This document shows, in pieces, positions 19,188 through 31,808 of a DNA stretch of 64,000 bases. Made by a program: the position numbers and the translations under genes. Source of the stretch: Glaciimonas soli (GTDB taxonomy: Bacteria > Pseudomonadota > Gammaproteobacteria > Burkholderiales > Burkholderiaceae_D); assembly GCF_009497155.1 (NCBI RefSeq), contig NZ_WINI01000001.1, positions 1,054,001 to 1,118,000 of the forward strand, written 5' to 3'. Under the pieces are notes generated by a model. That model worked only from the letters and a program-made list of their open reading frames with translations. It ran no database searches and was not told where the DNA came from. Within the stretch, counting starts at the first letter, position 1. Every line of letters begins with the position of its first letter.

Positions 19188-21503
19188 TTACCCAACCGTT
19201 TCCGTATTTTTCACGCTAACACCATCCCAATTTTTCAACTCTTCTTCCTCATCCACATTACGTAATTGCGCTTGATACAGGCGATAGTAAGCGCCCTCTT
19301 TCAACATCAATTCGTCGTGACTGCCGATTTCAACAATCTCACCTTTGTCCATGACCACCAGACGATCTGCTTTGCGCAAGGTAGATAAACGATGGGCGAT
19401 GGCAATCGTGGTGCGACCGAGCACCAAATTATCGAGTGCCTTCTGGATTTCTTTTTCAGTGCTGGTATCGACCGAGGAAGTCGCTTCATCCATGATCAAA
19501 ATACGCGGATCAATCAATAAAGCACGCGCTATCGAAATGCGTTGGCGCTCACCGCCGGACAAGGCTTGTCCGCGCTCACCGACCAAAGAATCATAGCCTT
19601 GCGGCAGACGCAAAATGAACTCATGAGCATGGGCGGCACGGGCAGCAGCGACGATTTCTGCGCGCGTTGAATTGGGCTTGCCATAAGCGATATTGTCGGC
19701 AATCGTCCCAAAAAACAAAAATGGTTCTTGCAACACCAGACCAATATTTCGACGGTATTCAGAAATCGGTATCGAACGGATATCGACACCATCAATTTTG
19801 ATCGAACCTTCTGCAACATCGTAAAAACGACAGATCAAATTAACCAAAGTACTCTTGCCGGAACCGCTATGTCCCACCAGACCAATCATTTCACCGGGAC
19901 GTATCTGCAAACTCACATCTCGCATGACCGCACGATTTCCGTAACGGAAGCCGACATCGCGTAATTCAATCGCACCTTTGACATTGTCGAGATGCACAGG
20001 ATTTGCCGGTTCAGGAACACTGGAAACATGATCCAGAATTTCAAAAATCCGCTTGGCGCCAGCAGCCGCTTTTTGTGTCACCGAAACGATACGACTCATC
20101 GAATCCAGGCGAGAGTAAAAACGCGCGTTGTAAGCTAAAAATGAGGTCAATACACCGACGGTGATGTGGTGTTGTGAGATTTGCCAGATACCAAACATCC
20201 ACACCACCAGCAAACCGATTTCAGTTAAGAACGTCACAGTTGGCGTGAACAGTGACCAGATTTTATTGAGTCTGTCATTCGCTTCCAAATTATGATAATT
20301 CGCTTCTTTGAAGCGCGTTGCTTCCCGTTTTTCCTGGGCAAAGGCTTTCACCACGCGAATACCAGGAATGGTGTCAGCCAGTACATTGGTGACCTCCGAC
20401 CAGATGCGATCTATTTTCTCAAACCCATGACGCAATTTATCGCGCACGACATGAATCATCCATGCGATAAATGGCAGCGGTAATAAGGTCGCTACGGCCA
20501 ACCACGGATCAATGGAAAGCAAAATCGCCGCAGTCATAATGATCGTTAACACATCGATCACAAAATCCAATAAGTGCAGGGACAGAAAAACACAGATGCG
20601 GTCACTTTCAGAACCTATGCGCGACATCAAATCACCAGTGCGTTTGCCACCAAAATATTCTTGTGATAATCGCAACAAATGCTCATAGGTAGTGGTGCGT
20701 AAATCAGCGCCTATCCGCTCACTCACCAGCGCCAGAATATACGTCCTCGCCCAACCCAAACCCCATGCCAGCAAAGAAGAGCCGAACAGCAAACTCATAT
20801 ACCAAATCACCAGCTTGGGATCAATGGCAATACCACTCTGATAAGGAATCAGCACATTGTCCATCAACGGCCGCGTCAGGTAAGGCGGTACTAACGCCGC
20901 AGCCGTGGAGGCCAAGGTCAGCGAAAAACCAATGATCAGTTGCACCTTATATGGTTTGGCAAAGCGCCCCAGACGCAATAAAGCCCAGCGCGACGATTTG
21001 GCATCCTGCGGCGCAGGGCAGATCGCGCACTCTTCTTCCCCTGGTGGCAAAGGTGCTTTGCATTGCGGACAAACATTTTCTTCTTTAGCTTGCACCACTT
21101 GACCGACGTCATGCGCGTCACGCTGCCGATCGAAATCGTTGCGTAAACGTAAAGCCGCAATATTTTGGCTCAAGGTATAACGCCAGCACGCCAAACGCTG
21201 TTGTGCATTATGCAATTCCAGACTGCCGACGCCAGCGTAGTCATGGTGGCGCATAGTTAACCCGGATTCCAAACGGTACGACCAACTTTGCCAATCCGTA
21301 TCCTCTGCCATCTTGGAGAGAACACGACTATCTGTTACAACTACTAAACCACGCGTAAAATGTAGCTTGCTATCGAGATCAAGCTCCAACCAGGAAGTGA
21401 TATTTTCACCGACGCTTAATTGTTCCTGCACCGCAGAACGCCAGCGTTCCGGCAGAGTTTGCGTGGTATTTTTTAAAAATGGTGTGTGAGATTCGCGAGT
21501 CAT
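19188..21503 (-). CDS. ABC transporter (fused permease-ATPase) of the cyanophycin locus
   Basis: A 771-residue type-1 ABC half-exporter with an unusual front. Residues 1-140 form a soluble domain; next comes a zinc-ribbon-like stretch with CPQC at 145-148 and CAIC at 159-162; then six membrane helices (about 185-480) and an ATPase domain with Walker A GHSGSGKST, signature LSGGERQR and Walker B ILIMDEATSSVD. The half-exporter would work as a dimer in the inner membrane. Its substrate is unknown. It is transcribed away from the tandem cphA genes and co-transcribed with the DUF1854 gene, hinting at a role in cyanophycin metabolism rather than general lipid or drug export. Confidence 0.88.
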   Translation of the reverse strand: MTRESHTPFLKNTTQTLPERWRSAVQEQLSVGENITSWLELDLDSKLHFTRGLVVVTDSRVLSKMAEDTDWQSWSYRLESGLTMRHHDYAGVGSLELHNAQQRLACWRYTLSQNIAALRLRNDFDRQRDAHDVGQVVQAKEENVCPQCKAPLPPGEEECAICPAPQDAKSSRWALLRLGRFAKPYKVQLIIGFSLTLASTAAALVPPYLTRPLMDNVLIPYQSGIAIDPKLVIWYMSLLFGSSLLAWGLGWARTYILALVSERIGADLRTTTYEHLLRLSQEYFGGKRTGDLMSRIGSESDRICVFLSLHLLDFVIDVLTIIMTAAILLSIDPWLAVATLLPLPFIAWMIHVVRDKLRHGFEKIDRIWSEVTNVLADTIPGIRVVKAFAQEKREATRFKEANYHNLEANDRLNKIWSLFTPTVTFLTEIGLLVVWMFGIWQISQHHITVGVLTSFLAYNARFYSRLDSMSRIVSVTQKAAAGAKRIFEILDHVSSVPEPANPVHLDNVKGAIELRDVGFRYGNRAVMRDVSLQIRPGEMIGLVGHSGSGKSTLVNLICRFYDVAEGSIKIDGVDIRSIPISEYRRNIGLVLQEPFLFFGTIADNIAYGKPNSTRAEIVAAARAAHAHEFILRLPQGYDSLVGERGQALSGGERQRISIARALLIDPRILIMDEATSSVDTSTEKEIQKALDNLVLGRTTIAIAHRLSTLRKADRLVVMDKGEIVEIGSHDELMLKEGAYYRLYQAQLRNVDEEEELKNWDGVSVKNTETVG

Positions 21504-21832
21504 CTGGACGGTAGGGAGCCCAAAAAAGGACGAGGGTACATAGAAAATAAAGAAAGTGTTTATCCGAATATGGACAACACTAAGCTAATGACTTATTGAT
21601 ACTATAGGAATGCTAGATATCTTCGAGGCAACATATCTGATCTTATTGTATCCTGCCGGTATTTTAATGGCTTTCTCATAAGCGCTGCATACGAAAATAT
21701 ATTTATTTACACGCTCATAGGTATCTCTTGTAAACCATTTGCGATGTAAACCGTTACAACTGTTAGGCCATTTTGCAGCTCATTTGCGATTTATTGCAAT
21801 TATACAAACTGCCCCATAAACACAGACCACTA
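21504..21832. other. Divergent promoter region between ABC transporter and cphA genes
   Basis: A 329-base AT-rich gap. On the minus strand TTGCCT (21626-21631) and TATAGT (21601-21606) are spaced 19 bases apart, a weak candidate promoter for the ABC operon. The plus strand has several TTGCGAT/GTAAACC repeats near 21737-21795 but no clear promoter pair. The shared region suggests joint control of exporter and synthetases. Confidence 0.4.
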
Positions 21833-24052
21833 ATGAAAAACATAGAAATTCTTCGCATCATCTCCTTACGTGGTCCCAATATCTGGACATACCGCCCGGC
21901 ACTTGAAGCCTGGATAGATATCGGAGAGCTGGAAGAATGCCCGTCAAATCTGATTCCGGGCTTTAATGAGCGACTGACTGCCCAGCTACCTTCATTAATT
22001 GAGCATCGTTGCAGCGTCGGTGAACGCGGTGGTTTTATCCAACGTCTGGAAACAGGTACCTGGCCTGGTCACATCCTTGAACATGTCACTTTAGAATTAC
22101 AAAATTTAGCTGGCTTACATGCAGGTTTTGGCAAAGCGCGCGAAACTTCCAAACGAGGCGTCTATAAAGTAGTTGTGCGCGCCCGTCACGAAACCATCAC
22201 CCGTGCAGCCCTGTATGCGGCGCGCGATCTGGTGATGGCTGCCATTGAGAACAAACCATATGATGTCGCGGCCACCGTCGCCACCTTGCGCACGATGGTG
22301 GATTCTCTTTGTTTAGGCCCTAGCACGGCATGCATAGTCAAAGCTGCCACCGAACGGCATATTCCCTCCATACGTTTATCTGCCGGCAATTTGGTGCAAC
22401 TAGGTTATGGTGCCGGCCAGCGCCGTATCTGGACTGCTGAGACCGACCAAACCAGCGCGATTGCCGAAAGTATTTCGCGCGACAAAGATCTCACCAAAAG
22501 TTTATTACAAGCCTGCGGTGTACCGATTCCGGAAGGACGCACGGTTGATAGTGCAGCTGACGCCTGGGACGCAGCGCAAGATATCGGCCTGCCGGTCGTC
22601 ATCAAACCCACTGATGGCAATCATGGCCGCGGCGTTTTCATCGACTTGAACACGCAAGCGGAAATTGAAAAGGCTTACGTCAACGCAGAACAAGAAGGCA
22701 GCGGCGTCATCGTAGAACGTTTTGTACGCGGTAACGAGCATCGTTTGTTGATCGTCGGCGGCAAACTGGCGGCAGCAGCGGTTGGCGAACCCGTTGCAAT
22801 CACCGGCGATGGCAGTTCGACGATTACCGCTTTAGTACACAGTCAGTTAAACAGCGATCCAAGACGCGGCGAAAGTGAAGAACACCCTCTTAATCCCGTG
22901 CAAATCAACGATGATCCATCCATCGACATGGAATTAGAACGACAAGGTTATACCTCTGACTCTATTCCAGCCGCGGGCAAACAAGTGCTGATTCAGCGCA
23001 ATGGTAACGTCGCCAATGATGTGACCGAACAAGTACACCCTAGCATTGCAGCGGCAGCGTCATTAGCGGCACGCATTGTTGGACTCGACATTGCCGGCGT
23101 TGATCTGGTGGTAGAAGACATTTCCCAGCCATTGGAACAACAAGGTGGTGCCATAGTAGAAGTCAATTCTGGCCCTGGCTTGCTCATGCATTTGAAGCCT
23201 GCAGCAGGCAATGTGCAGCCCATCGGCAATGCCATCATTGATCATCTGTTTAAAAGTGAAGCCATCAAAGGCGAAAACAGCGATGCTGCGCATGGCCGTA
23301 TTCCTATCGTCGGCGTCACCGGCACACATGGCAAGACGGTGGTTTCCCATCTGATTGCAACACTGCTTAATTTGAGTGGCAAACACACAGGCTTAGCTTG
23401 CGGCGATGGTTTGTATTACGCCAATCAGCGCGTTGAAAAAGGTGATTGCGCCAATTGGGCTGCGGCACACCGCGTATTACTCAACCGCGCTGTCGAGGCT
23501 GCGGTCTTTGAAAACGGTAGCACCACCATACTCGCCGAAGGCTTAGCTTATGACCGCTGTCAGGTCGGCGTCGTCACCAATATCGCACCTGACGATAACC
23601 TGCCGGAATATTACATAGAAGATGCGGAGCACATGGCCAGAGTGCTGCGCACGCAGGTTGATATTGTCTTATCTGGCGGGATTGCCGTCCTCAATGCAGC
23701 CGACCCGTTAGTTGCGGACATGGCCGCACTATGTGATGGCGAAGTAATTTTCTTTGGCGCGGACCAAGCGTTGCCGGTTCTCGACTATCATCTGGAACAA
23801 GGTAAACGCGCGGTTTTTGTGCGTCATGGACAAATAATGCTGGCGGCGGGCAAGAATGAAATCATGCTGGCACGAGTTGCTGCAATTCCATTGACTGCAG
23901 ATGGCCAGCCACCATTTCAAACTGAAAATGTATTAGCCGCCGTTGCGGCAGCTTGGGCTCTTGATATTTCTATCGATCTTATTCGTGCCGGAATTGAAAC
24001 CTTTCATGAAGCAGCACATAGGACATCGAGCAAAACCCGCAAGCAAGCTTAA
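21833..24052 (+). CDS. Cyanophycin synthetase-like protein CphA' with short ligase domain
   Basis: A 739-residue relative of cyanophycin synthetase (polymer of Asp backbone with Arg side chains). The N domain (1-160) carries H80-x-x-E83-H84 in WPGHILEHVTLELQNLAG. Next is an ATP-grasp domain (about 165-475, with KPTDGNHGRGVF at 259-269), then a Mur-ligase-like domain from ~490 with P-loop GTHGKT at 497-502. That last domain ends early, at RKQA, and lacks the C-terminal Mur lobe; it also reads FENGSTTILAEG where the neighbour has FETARGGILREG, and DDNLP where the neighbour has GDHLG. The gene ends 180 bases before cphA and is probably co-transcribed. ATG 21833 is chosen because MKNIEILRIISLRGPN is the conserved start. 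Confidence 0.88.
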   Translation: MKNIEILRIISLRGPNIWTYRPALEAWIDIGELEECPSNLIPGFNERLTAQLPSLIEHRCSVGERGGFIQRLETGTWPGHILEHVTLELQNLAGLHAGFGKARETSKRGVYKVVVRARHETITRAALYAARDLVMAAIENKPYDVAATVATLRTMVDSLCLGPSTACIVKAATERHIPSIRLSAGNLVQLGYGAGQRRIWTAETDQTSAIAESISRDKDLTKSLLQACGVPIPEGRTVDSAADAWDAAQDIGLPVVIKPTDGNHGRGVFIDLNTQAEIEKAYVNAEQEGSGVIVERFVRGNEHRLLIVGGKLAAAAVGEPVAITGDGSSTITALVHSQLNSDPRRGESEEHPLNPVQINDDPSIDMELERQGYTSDSIPAAGKQVLIQRNGNVANDVTEQVHPSIAAAASLAARIVGLDIAGVDLVVEDISQPLEQQGGAIVEVNSGPGLLMHLKPAAGNVQPIGNAIIDHLFKSEAIKGENSDAAHGRIPIVGVTGTHGKTVVSHLIATLLNLSGKHTGLACGDGLYYANQRVEKGDCANWAAAHRVLLNRAVEAAVFENGSTTILAEGLAYDRCQVGVVTNIAPDDNLPEYYIEDAEHMARVLRTQVDIVLSGGIAVLNAADPLVADMAALCDGEVIFFGADQALPVLDYHLEQGKRAVFVRHGQIMLAAGKNEIMLARVAAIPLTADGQPPFQTENVLAAVAAAWALDISIDLIRAGIETFHEAAHRTSSKTRKQA

Positions 24053-24059
24053 TGCATTA

Positions 24060-24191
24060 GACTTCTTTCGCGACTATAACAACCATGCGCAGCCAGACTG
24101 GTGAGTATCAATTTGCTGGGAAATAGGTTATGAAAGAAGTCGATTAAAAGTTATGCGAAATTAGGTAATCAATAAGTAGTCAATAAGTAGT
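24060..24191. repeat. Inverted and direct repeats in the cphA'-cphA spacer
   Basis: ACTTCTTTC at 24060-24068 is complementary to GAAAGAAGT at 24131-24139, enclosing about 60 bases. It is followed by a perfect 11-base tandem repeat, CAATAAGTAGT, at 24170-24180 and 24181-24191. It could be an RNA structure or regulatory site controlling the second synthetase; no function is established. Confidence 0.45.
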
Positions 24192-24232
24192 CAACAAAAA
24201 ACACTAACCAAAAATTTTCAGGAAACCTGTTG

Positions 24233-26803
24233 ATGGACGTATCACGTATCCGCGCTTTACGCGGTCCAAATTTGTGGAGTCGCCATACTTCTATCGAAGC
24301 CATCGTGTCGTGCTCCGAAGCCGAACAGTCGATTACTAATCTGCATGACTTTGAAACCCGTTTGCGAGCGCGCTTCCCGCACCTCGGCATTTTGGAATCC
24401 ACAGACCCTGCACACACTATTTCGCTGGCACATGCATTGACAAGTACGGCTCTCGGGCTGCAAGCACAAGCTGGCTGCCCAGTCACTTTCAGCCGCACAG
24501 TACAAACCGTTGACGCGGGCGTCTATCAAGTCATCGTAGAATACAGCGAAGAGGCGGTCGGCAAACTCGCATTTGAACTAGCCGAAGCCTTATGCAATGC
24601 GGCACTCCAAGATCAACCGTTTGATCTCGCCAATGCCCTGGCGCGTTTGCGCGAACTGGACGAAGATGTCCGCTTAGGCCCTTCCACTGGCTCTATCGTC
24701 AACGCTGCCATTGCGCGTAACGTGCCATTTCGCCGTTTAACTGAAGGTAGCATGGTGCAATTTGGCTGGGGTAGTCGCCAACGTCGAATCCAAGCGGCAG
24801 AAACCAGTTTTACCAGCGCAATTGCGGAATCCATCGCACAGGATAAAGAGCTCACCAAAATGCTGCTGAATGCCGCTGGTGTTCCAGTACCGAAGGGCCG
24901 CGTGGTCGATAATGCTGCCGATGCCTGGGAAGCGGTGCAGGAAATAGACGCGCCAGTGGTACTCAAGCCACGCGACGGCAATCAAGGTAAAGGTATCACC
25001 GTCAACATCAGCGCCCGCGAGCAAGTGTTTGCAGCCTTTGAAATTGCTGCTGAGATCTGTTCAGAAGTGATCGTCGAACGTTACCTGCCCGGTCATGATT
25101 TCCGCTTACTGATAGTCGGCAATCAGTTAGTTGCCGCAGCCAGACGCGACCCGCCACTGGTCATCGGTAACGGCAGCAGCACCATCCGCCAGCTAGTCGA
25201 TGAAGTCAATCGCGATCCTTTACGTGGTGATGGCCATGCAACTACGTTAACGAAAATTCGCCTGGATCCGATTGCACTCTCCACACTCGCCAAACAAAAT
25301 TACACAGCCGATGCAATCCCGGCACAGGGTGTGCGCGTAGTGCTGCGCAATAATGCCAACCTCTCCACTGGCGGCACCGCCACCGATGTCACCGATGACG
25401 TGCATCCGCAAATGGCAGCACGTGCTATCGCGGCAGCGCAAATGGTCGGCCTGGATATCTGTGGCGTCGATGTAGTGTGCAACAGCGTCCATAAACCGTT
25501 GGAAGAACAAGAAGGCGGAATCGTTGAAGTCAACGCAGCGCCTGGTTTACGCATGCATTTGCATCCATCGTATGGCAAAGGTCGTGCTGTCGGCAAAGCG
25601 ATTGTCGACACGATGTTTGAAGGTGATGACAATGGCCGCATCCCCTTGGTTGCCGTCGCTGGCACCAATGGTAAAACCACCACTGTCCGCCTGATTTCTC
25701 ATCTGCTCAGTTGCAAAGGTCTACGTGTAGGCATGACCAACTCTGACGGCGTGTATATTGAAAAGCAGCGCATCGACACCGGCGATTGCAGTGGTCCACG
25801 CAGCGCGCGCAATGTATTGATGCACCCTGATGTCGATGCGGCCGTTTTCGAAACTGCGCGCGGCGGCATCTTGCGCGAAGGGCTGGGCTTTGACCGTTGT
25901 GATGTTGCAGTGGTAACCAACATCGGCATGGGAGATCATCTCGGTTTAAGCTTCATCAGCACGGTAGAAGACCTCGCCGTCGTCAAACGCGTCATCGTTG
26001 AAAACGTCGCCCCTCACGGGACTGCAGTATTGAATGCAACCGATCCCATGGTCACCGCGATGGCCAGCGTTTGCCCCGGGTCGGTCACGTTTTTCTCGAA
26101 CGACAACCATAATCCGGTAATGACCACACACAGAGCGCAAGGGCATCGCGTGGTTTATCTGGATGGCGACACGATTGTTGCTACGGAAGGCAATCAGGAA
26201 ATCCGTCTGGCATTAAGTGACATTCCACTTACCCGTAACGGTACTATCCACTTCCAGATTGAAAACGTCATGGCTGCCACTGCTGCTGCATGGGCGCTCA
26301 ATCTTGATTGGGATGTGATACGCGCAGGTTTGCGCTCGTTCATTAACGACGCTGCCACCGTTCCAGGACGCTTCAATGTCTTCGATCATCGCGGTGCAAC
26401 AGTCATCGCTGATTACGGTCACAATCCGGATGCCATGATTGCCTTGGTTGCGGCAGTTAACAACATGCCTGCCAAACGACGTACCGTTGTCATCAGCGGC
26501 GCCGGTGACCGCCGTGATGAAGATATCCGCCAGCAGACTGAATTGCTAGGTGCTGCTTTCGATGAAGTGATTTTGTATCAGGATCAAGCGCAACGCGGTC
26601 GGGCCGATGGTGAAGTAATAGCGCTGCTACGTGAAGGTTTAAAAGGCGCCAGCCGCACCACTGCCAGTCAAGAAATCACTGGTGAATTTTTTGCGATTGA
26701 TGCGGCCTTGGCTAAGCTGGAAAAGGATGACTTGTGCTTGATTTTGGTGGATCAGGTTGAGGAAGCTTTGGACCATATTGCGAAACGGATTGCAGAAGGT
26801 TGA
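24233..26803 (+). CDS. cphA: Cyanophycin synthetase
   Basis: Makes cyanophycin from Asp and Arg with ATP, acting without a template in the cytoplasm. The 856-residue protein has an N domain (1-145), an ATP-grasp domain (about 150-465, KPRDGNQGKGITV at 245-257) that activates the Asp chain end, and a full Mur-ligase-like domain with P-loop GTNGKT at 477-482, ARGGILREG, VTNIGMGDHLG and a complete C-lobe (YGHNPDA, SGAGDRRDEDI). The N domain lacks the HxxEH motif present in CphA'; the aligned region reads ISLAHALTSTALGLQ. ATG 24233 is preferred over the TTG one codon earlier. A strong terminator follows. Confidence 0.95.
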   Translation: MDVSRIRALRGPNLWSRHTSIEAIVSCSEAEQSITNLHDFETRLRARFPHLGILESTDPAHTISLAHALTSTALGLQAQAGCPVTFSRTVQTVDAGVYQVIVEYSEEAVGKLAFELAEALCNAALQDQPFDLANALARLRELDEDVRLGPSTGSIVNAAIARNVPFRRLTEGSMVQFGWGSRQRRIQAAETSFTSAIAESIAQDKELTKMLLNAAGVPVPKGRVVDNAADAWEAVQEIDAPVVLKPRDGNQGKGITVNISAREQVFAAFEIAAEICSEVIVERYLPGHDFRLLIVGNQLVAAARRDPPLVIGNGSSTIRQLVDEVNRDPLRGDGHATTLTKIRLDPIALSTLAKQNYTADAIPAQGVRVVLRNNANLSTGGTATDVTDDVHPQMAARAIAAAQMVGLDICGVDVVCNSVHKPLEEQEGGIVEVNAAPGLRMHLHPSYGKGRAVGKAIVDTMFEGDDNGRIPLVAVAGTNGKTTTVRLISHLLSCKGLRVGMTNSDGVYIEKQRIDTGDCSGPRSARNVLMHPDVDAAVFETARGGILREGLGFDRCDVAVVTNIGMGDHLGLSFISTVEDLAVVKRVIVENVAPHGTAVLNATDPMVTAMASVCPGSVTFFSNDNHNPVMTTHRAQGHRVVYLDGDTIVATEGNQEIRLALSDIPLTRNGTIHFQIENVMAATAAAWALNLDWDVIRAGLRSFINDAATVPGRFNVFDHRGATVIADYGHNPDAMIALVAAVNNMPAKRRTVVISGAGDRRDEDIRQQTELLGAAFDEVILYQDQAQRGRADGEVIALLREGLKGASRTTASQEITGEFFAIDAALAKLEKDDLCLILVDQVEEALDHIAKRIAEG

Positions 26804-26822
26804 ACTCAACACGCTCAACAAT

Positions 26823-26857
26823 AAAAAAGCCCTTCATTTTCATGAAGGGCTTTTTTT
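26823..26857. terminator. Bidirectional terminator between cphA and def
   Basis: A-run, GCCCTTCA-TTTTCA-TGAAGGGC stem-loop, T-run. It stands between the convergent cphA and def genes, with A and T tracts suited to termination in both directions. Confidence 0.92.
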
Positions 26858-26873
26858 AATTGCTTTAATTTCT

Positions 26874-27410
26874 TTAATCGTCGTAATTCACGTCTAACTC
26901 AGGAAACAACACCTCGGTATAACCAAACTGTGTAAAGTCCTTAATCCGCATCGGATACAAAATGCCGTTCAAATGATCACATTCATGCTGTACTACACGC
27001 GCATGAAAATCGTCGACGTCACGACTGATCACATTGCCATGTTGATCGCGTCCTTCGTAATGCAATTTACTCCAGCGCGGCACCACGCCACGCATTCCAG
27101 GAACCGATAAACAACCCTCCCAACCATCTTCCATCACATCCGACAGAGGCTTCAAAACAGGATTGATCAGCACTGTTTCCGGGACCGGCTCTGCGTCCGG
27201 GTAACGCGTATTGTTTTTAAATCCAAAAATCACGACTTGTAAATCCACGCCGATTTGTGGCGCTGCCAGACCTGCGCCGTTGGCAGCGTACATGGTTTCA
27301 AACATATCGGTGATCAGCGATTTCAATTCCGGAGAATTAAAATCGGTCACGGGCTTTGCTTGCAACAGCAAACGGGGATCACCCATTTTGAGAATTTCAC
27401 GCACTGTCAT
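26874..27410 (-). CDS. def: Peptide deformylase
   Basis: Removes the formyl group from the N-terminal Met of new proteins. The 178-residue protein carries the three family motifs [18 protein letters not shown] (Cys ligand) and QHECDHLNG (two His ligands and the catalytic Glu). GAGGTGA precedes ATG 27410. It is 18 bases downstream of galU, forming a zipA-ligA-galU-def run; this is not the common def-fmt pairing, so it may be a second paralogue, although every active-site residue is present. Confidence 0.95.
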   Translation of the reverse strand: MTVREILKMGDPRLLLQAKPVTDFNSPELKSLITDMFETMYAANGAGLAAPQIGVDLQVVIFGFKNNTRYPDAEPVPETVLINPVLKPLSDVMEDGWEGCLSVPGMRGVVPRWSKLHYEGRDQHGNVISRDVDDFHARVVQHECDHLNGILYPMRIKDFTQFGYTEVLFPELDVNYDD

Positions 27411-27428
27411 GACATCACCTCAATCAAC

Positions 27429-28303
27429 TTATTGGAACTGTTTAATATACTTTGCGAACTCTTCACCGGTTTCCGGATGCTTTAAACCCATTGCCAAAGT
27501 CGCCTGCAAATAACCCAGCTTGGAACCGCAATCATAACGTTGGCCCGCGTAACGATAAGCCAGCACGCGTTCTTTTTCCATCAACGCCGCAATACCGTCT
27601 GTGAGTTGAATTTCACCACCCGCGCCTTTGCCGATCTTGGTTAAACAATCAAAAATCCGATTGGTCAAAATATAGCGGCCAACCACCGCCAATGTTGATG
27701 GTGCATCTTCTGGTTTTGGCTTTTCAACGATACTGTTAACTTTTTCAATATCGGTTTTGTATGGGTCAATGCTGACTATCCCGTATTGTTTGGTTTCTGC
27801 CAGCGGCACCTCATGAACGGCCAATACGCTGCTACCTTCCTCATCATAGACGTCAACCATTTGCGCCAACACTGGCTTCTGACCAGCGTCGACATCCATA
27901 AAATCGTCGGCCAATAACACCATAAACGGCTCATCACCGACTACCGGACGCGCGCACAACACAGCATGCCCCAAACCCAATGGCGCTGATTGACGGATAA
28001 AGATGCAATTAACATGGCTTGGAATCACATTACGCACGAGTTCCAGTAAACGTGTTTTTCCTGCAGCCTCAAGTTCGCTTTCGAGTTCATACACGGTATC
28101 AAAATGATCTTCAATCGCGCGCTTGTTGCGACCAGTAATAAAGACTAAATCGGTGGCACCAGCCGCGATGGCTTCTTCCACCGCATATTGAATTAAAGGT
28201 TTATCAACGATGGGCAGCATTTCTTTCGGCTGTGCTTTGGTCGCCGGTAAAAAACGGCTGCCTAGACCGGCGACAGGAAAGACTGCTTTTCTAATTTTTT
28301 TCA

Positions 28304-28304
<1 letters not shown>
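27429..28304 (-). CDS. galU: UTP--glucose-1-phosphate uridylyltransferase
   Basis: Forms UDP-glucose for lipopolysaccharide core, exopolysaccharide and osmolyte synthesis. The 291-residue protein starts with the nucleotidyltransferase signature [25 protein letters not shown], and [11 protein letters not shown] and [12 protein letters not shown] match GalU. ATG 28304 overlaps the ligA stop by one base; a GTG directly before it is also possible, since AGGAG is seven bases from the GTG. Translational coupling to ligA is likely. Confidence 0.95.
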
Positions 28305-31593
<3,289 letters not shown>

Positions 31594-31747
31594 GCTACTG
31601 AGGCCTTCTTAAACAGACACACCATACTCGCGGATATGCAGCGTTGCATGTGTATCAAACATGGTTAACAATCAAATATGGATTATCGCTGATGCGCCAT
31701 CCATTACTAAACATCTATACAAAATCTTACTAAGTACAAATTTATGG

Positions 31748-31785
31748 GTATATCCCTGCTCCCGCAGGCGACAGCAGGGATATAC
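31748..31785 (-). other. Strong hairpin between smc and zipA
   Basis: GTATATCCCTGCT and AGCAGGGATATAC form a perfect 13-bp stem with a 12-base GC-rich loop, 24 bases after the smc stop. There is no T-tract, so it is not a classic intrinsic terminator. It may protect the smc mRNA end or reduce readthrough into zipA. Confidence 0.6.
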
Positions 31786-31808
31786 GGATGCCAAACCAGT
31801 GGCCTATT

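Noticed and set aside
24000-24232. Frameshift as the cause of the short C-terminus of CphA'
   Set aside because: The 180 bases after its stop do not encode the missing Mur C-lobe in any frame I could read, and its ligase motifs are already altered upstream, so truncation looks evolutionary.
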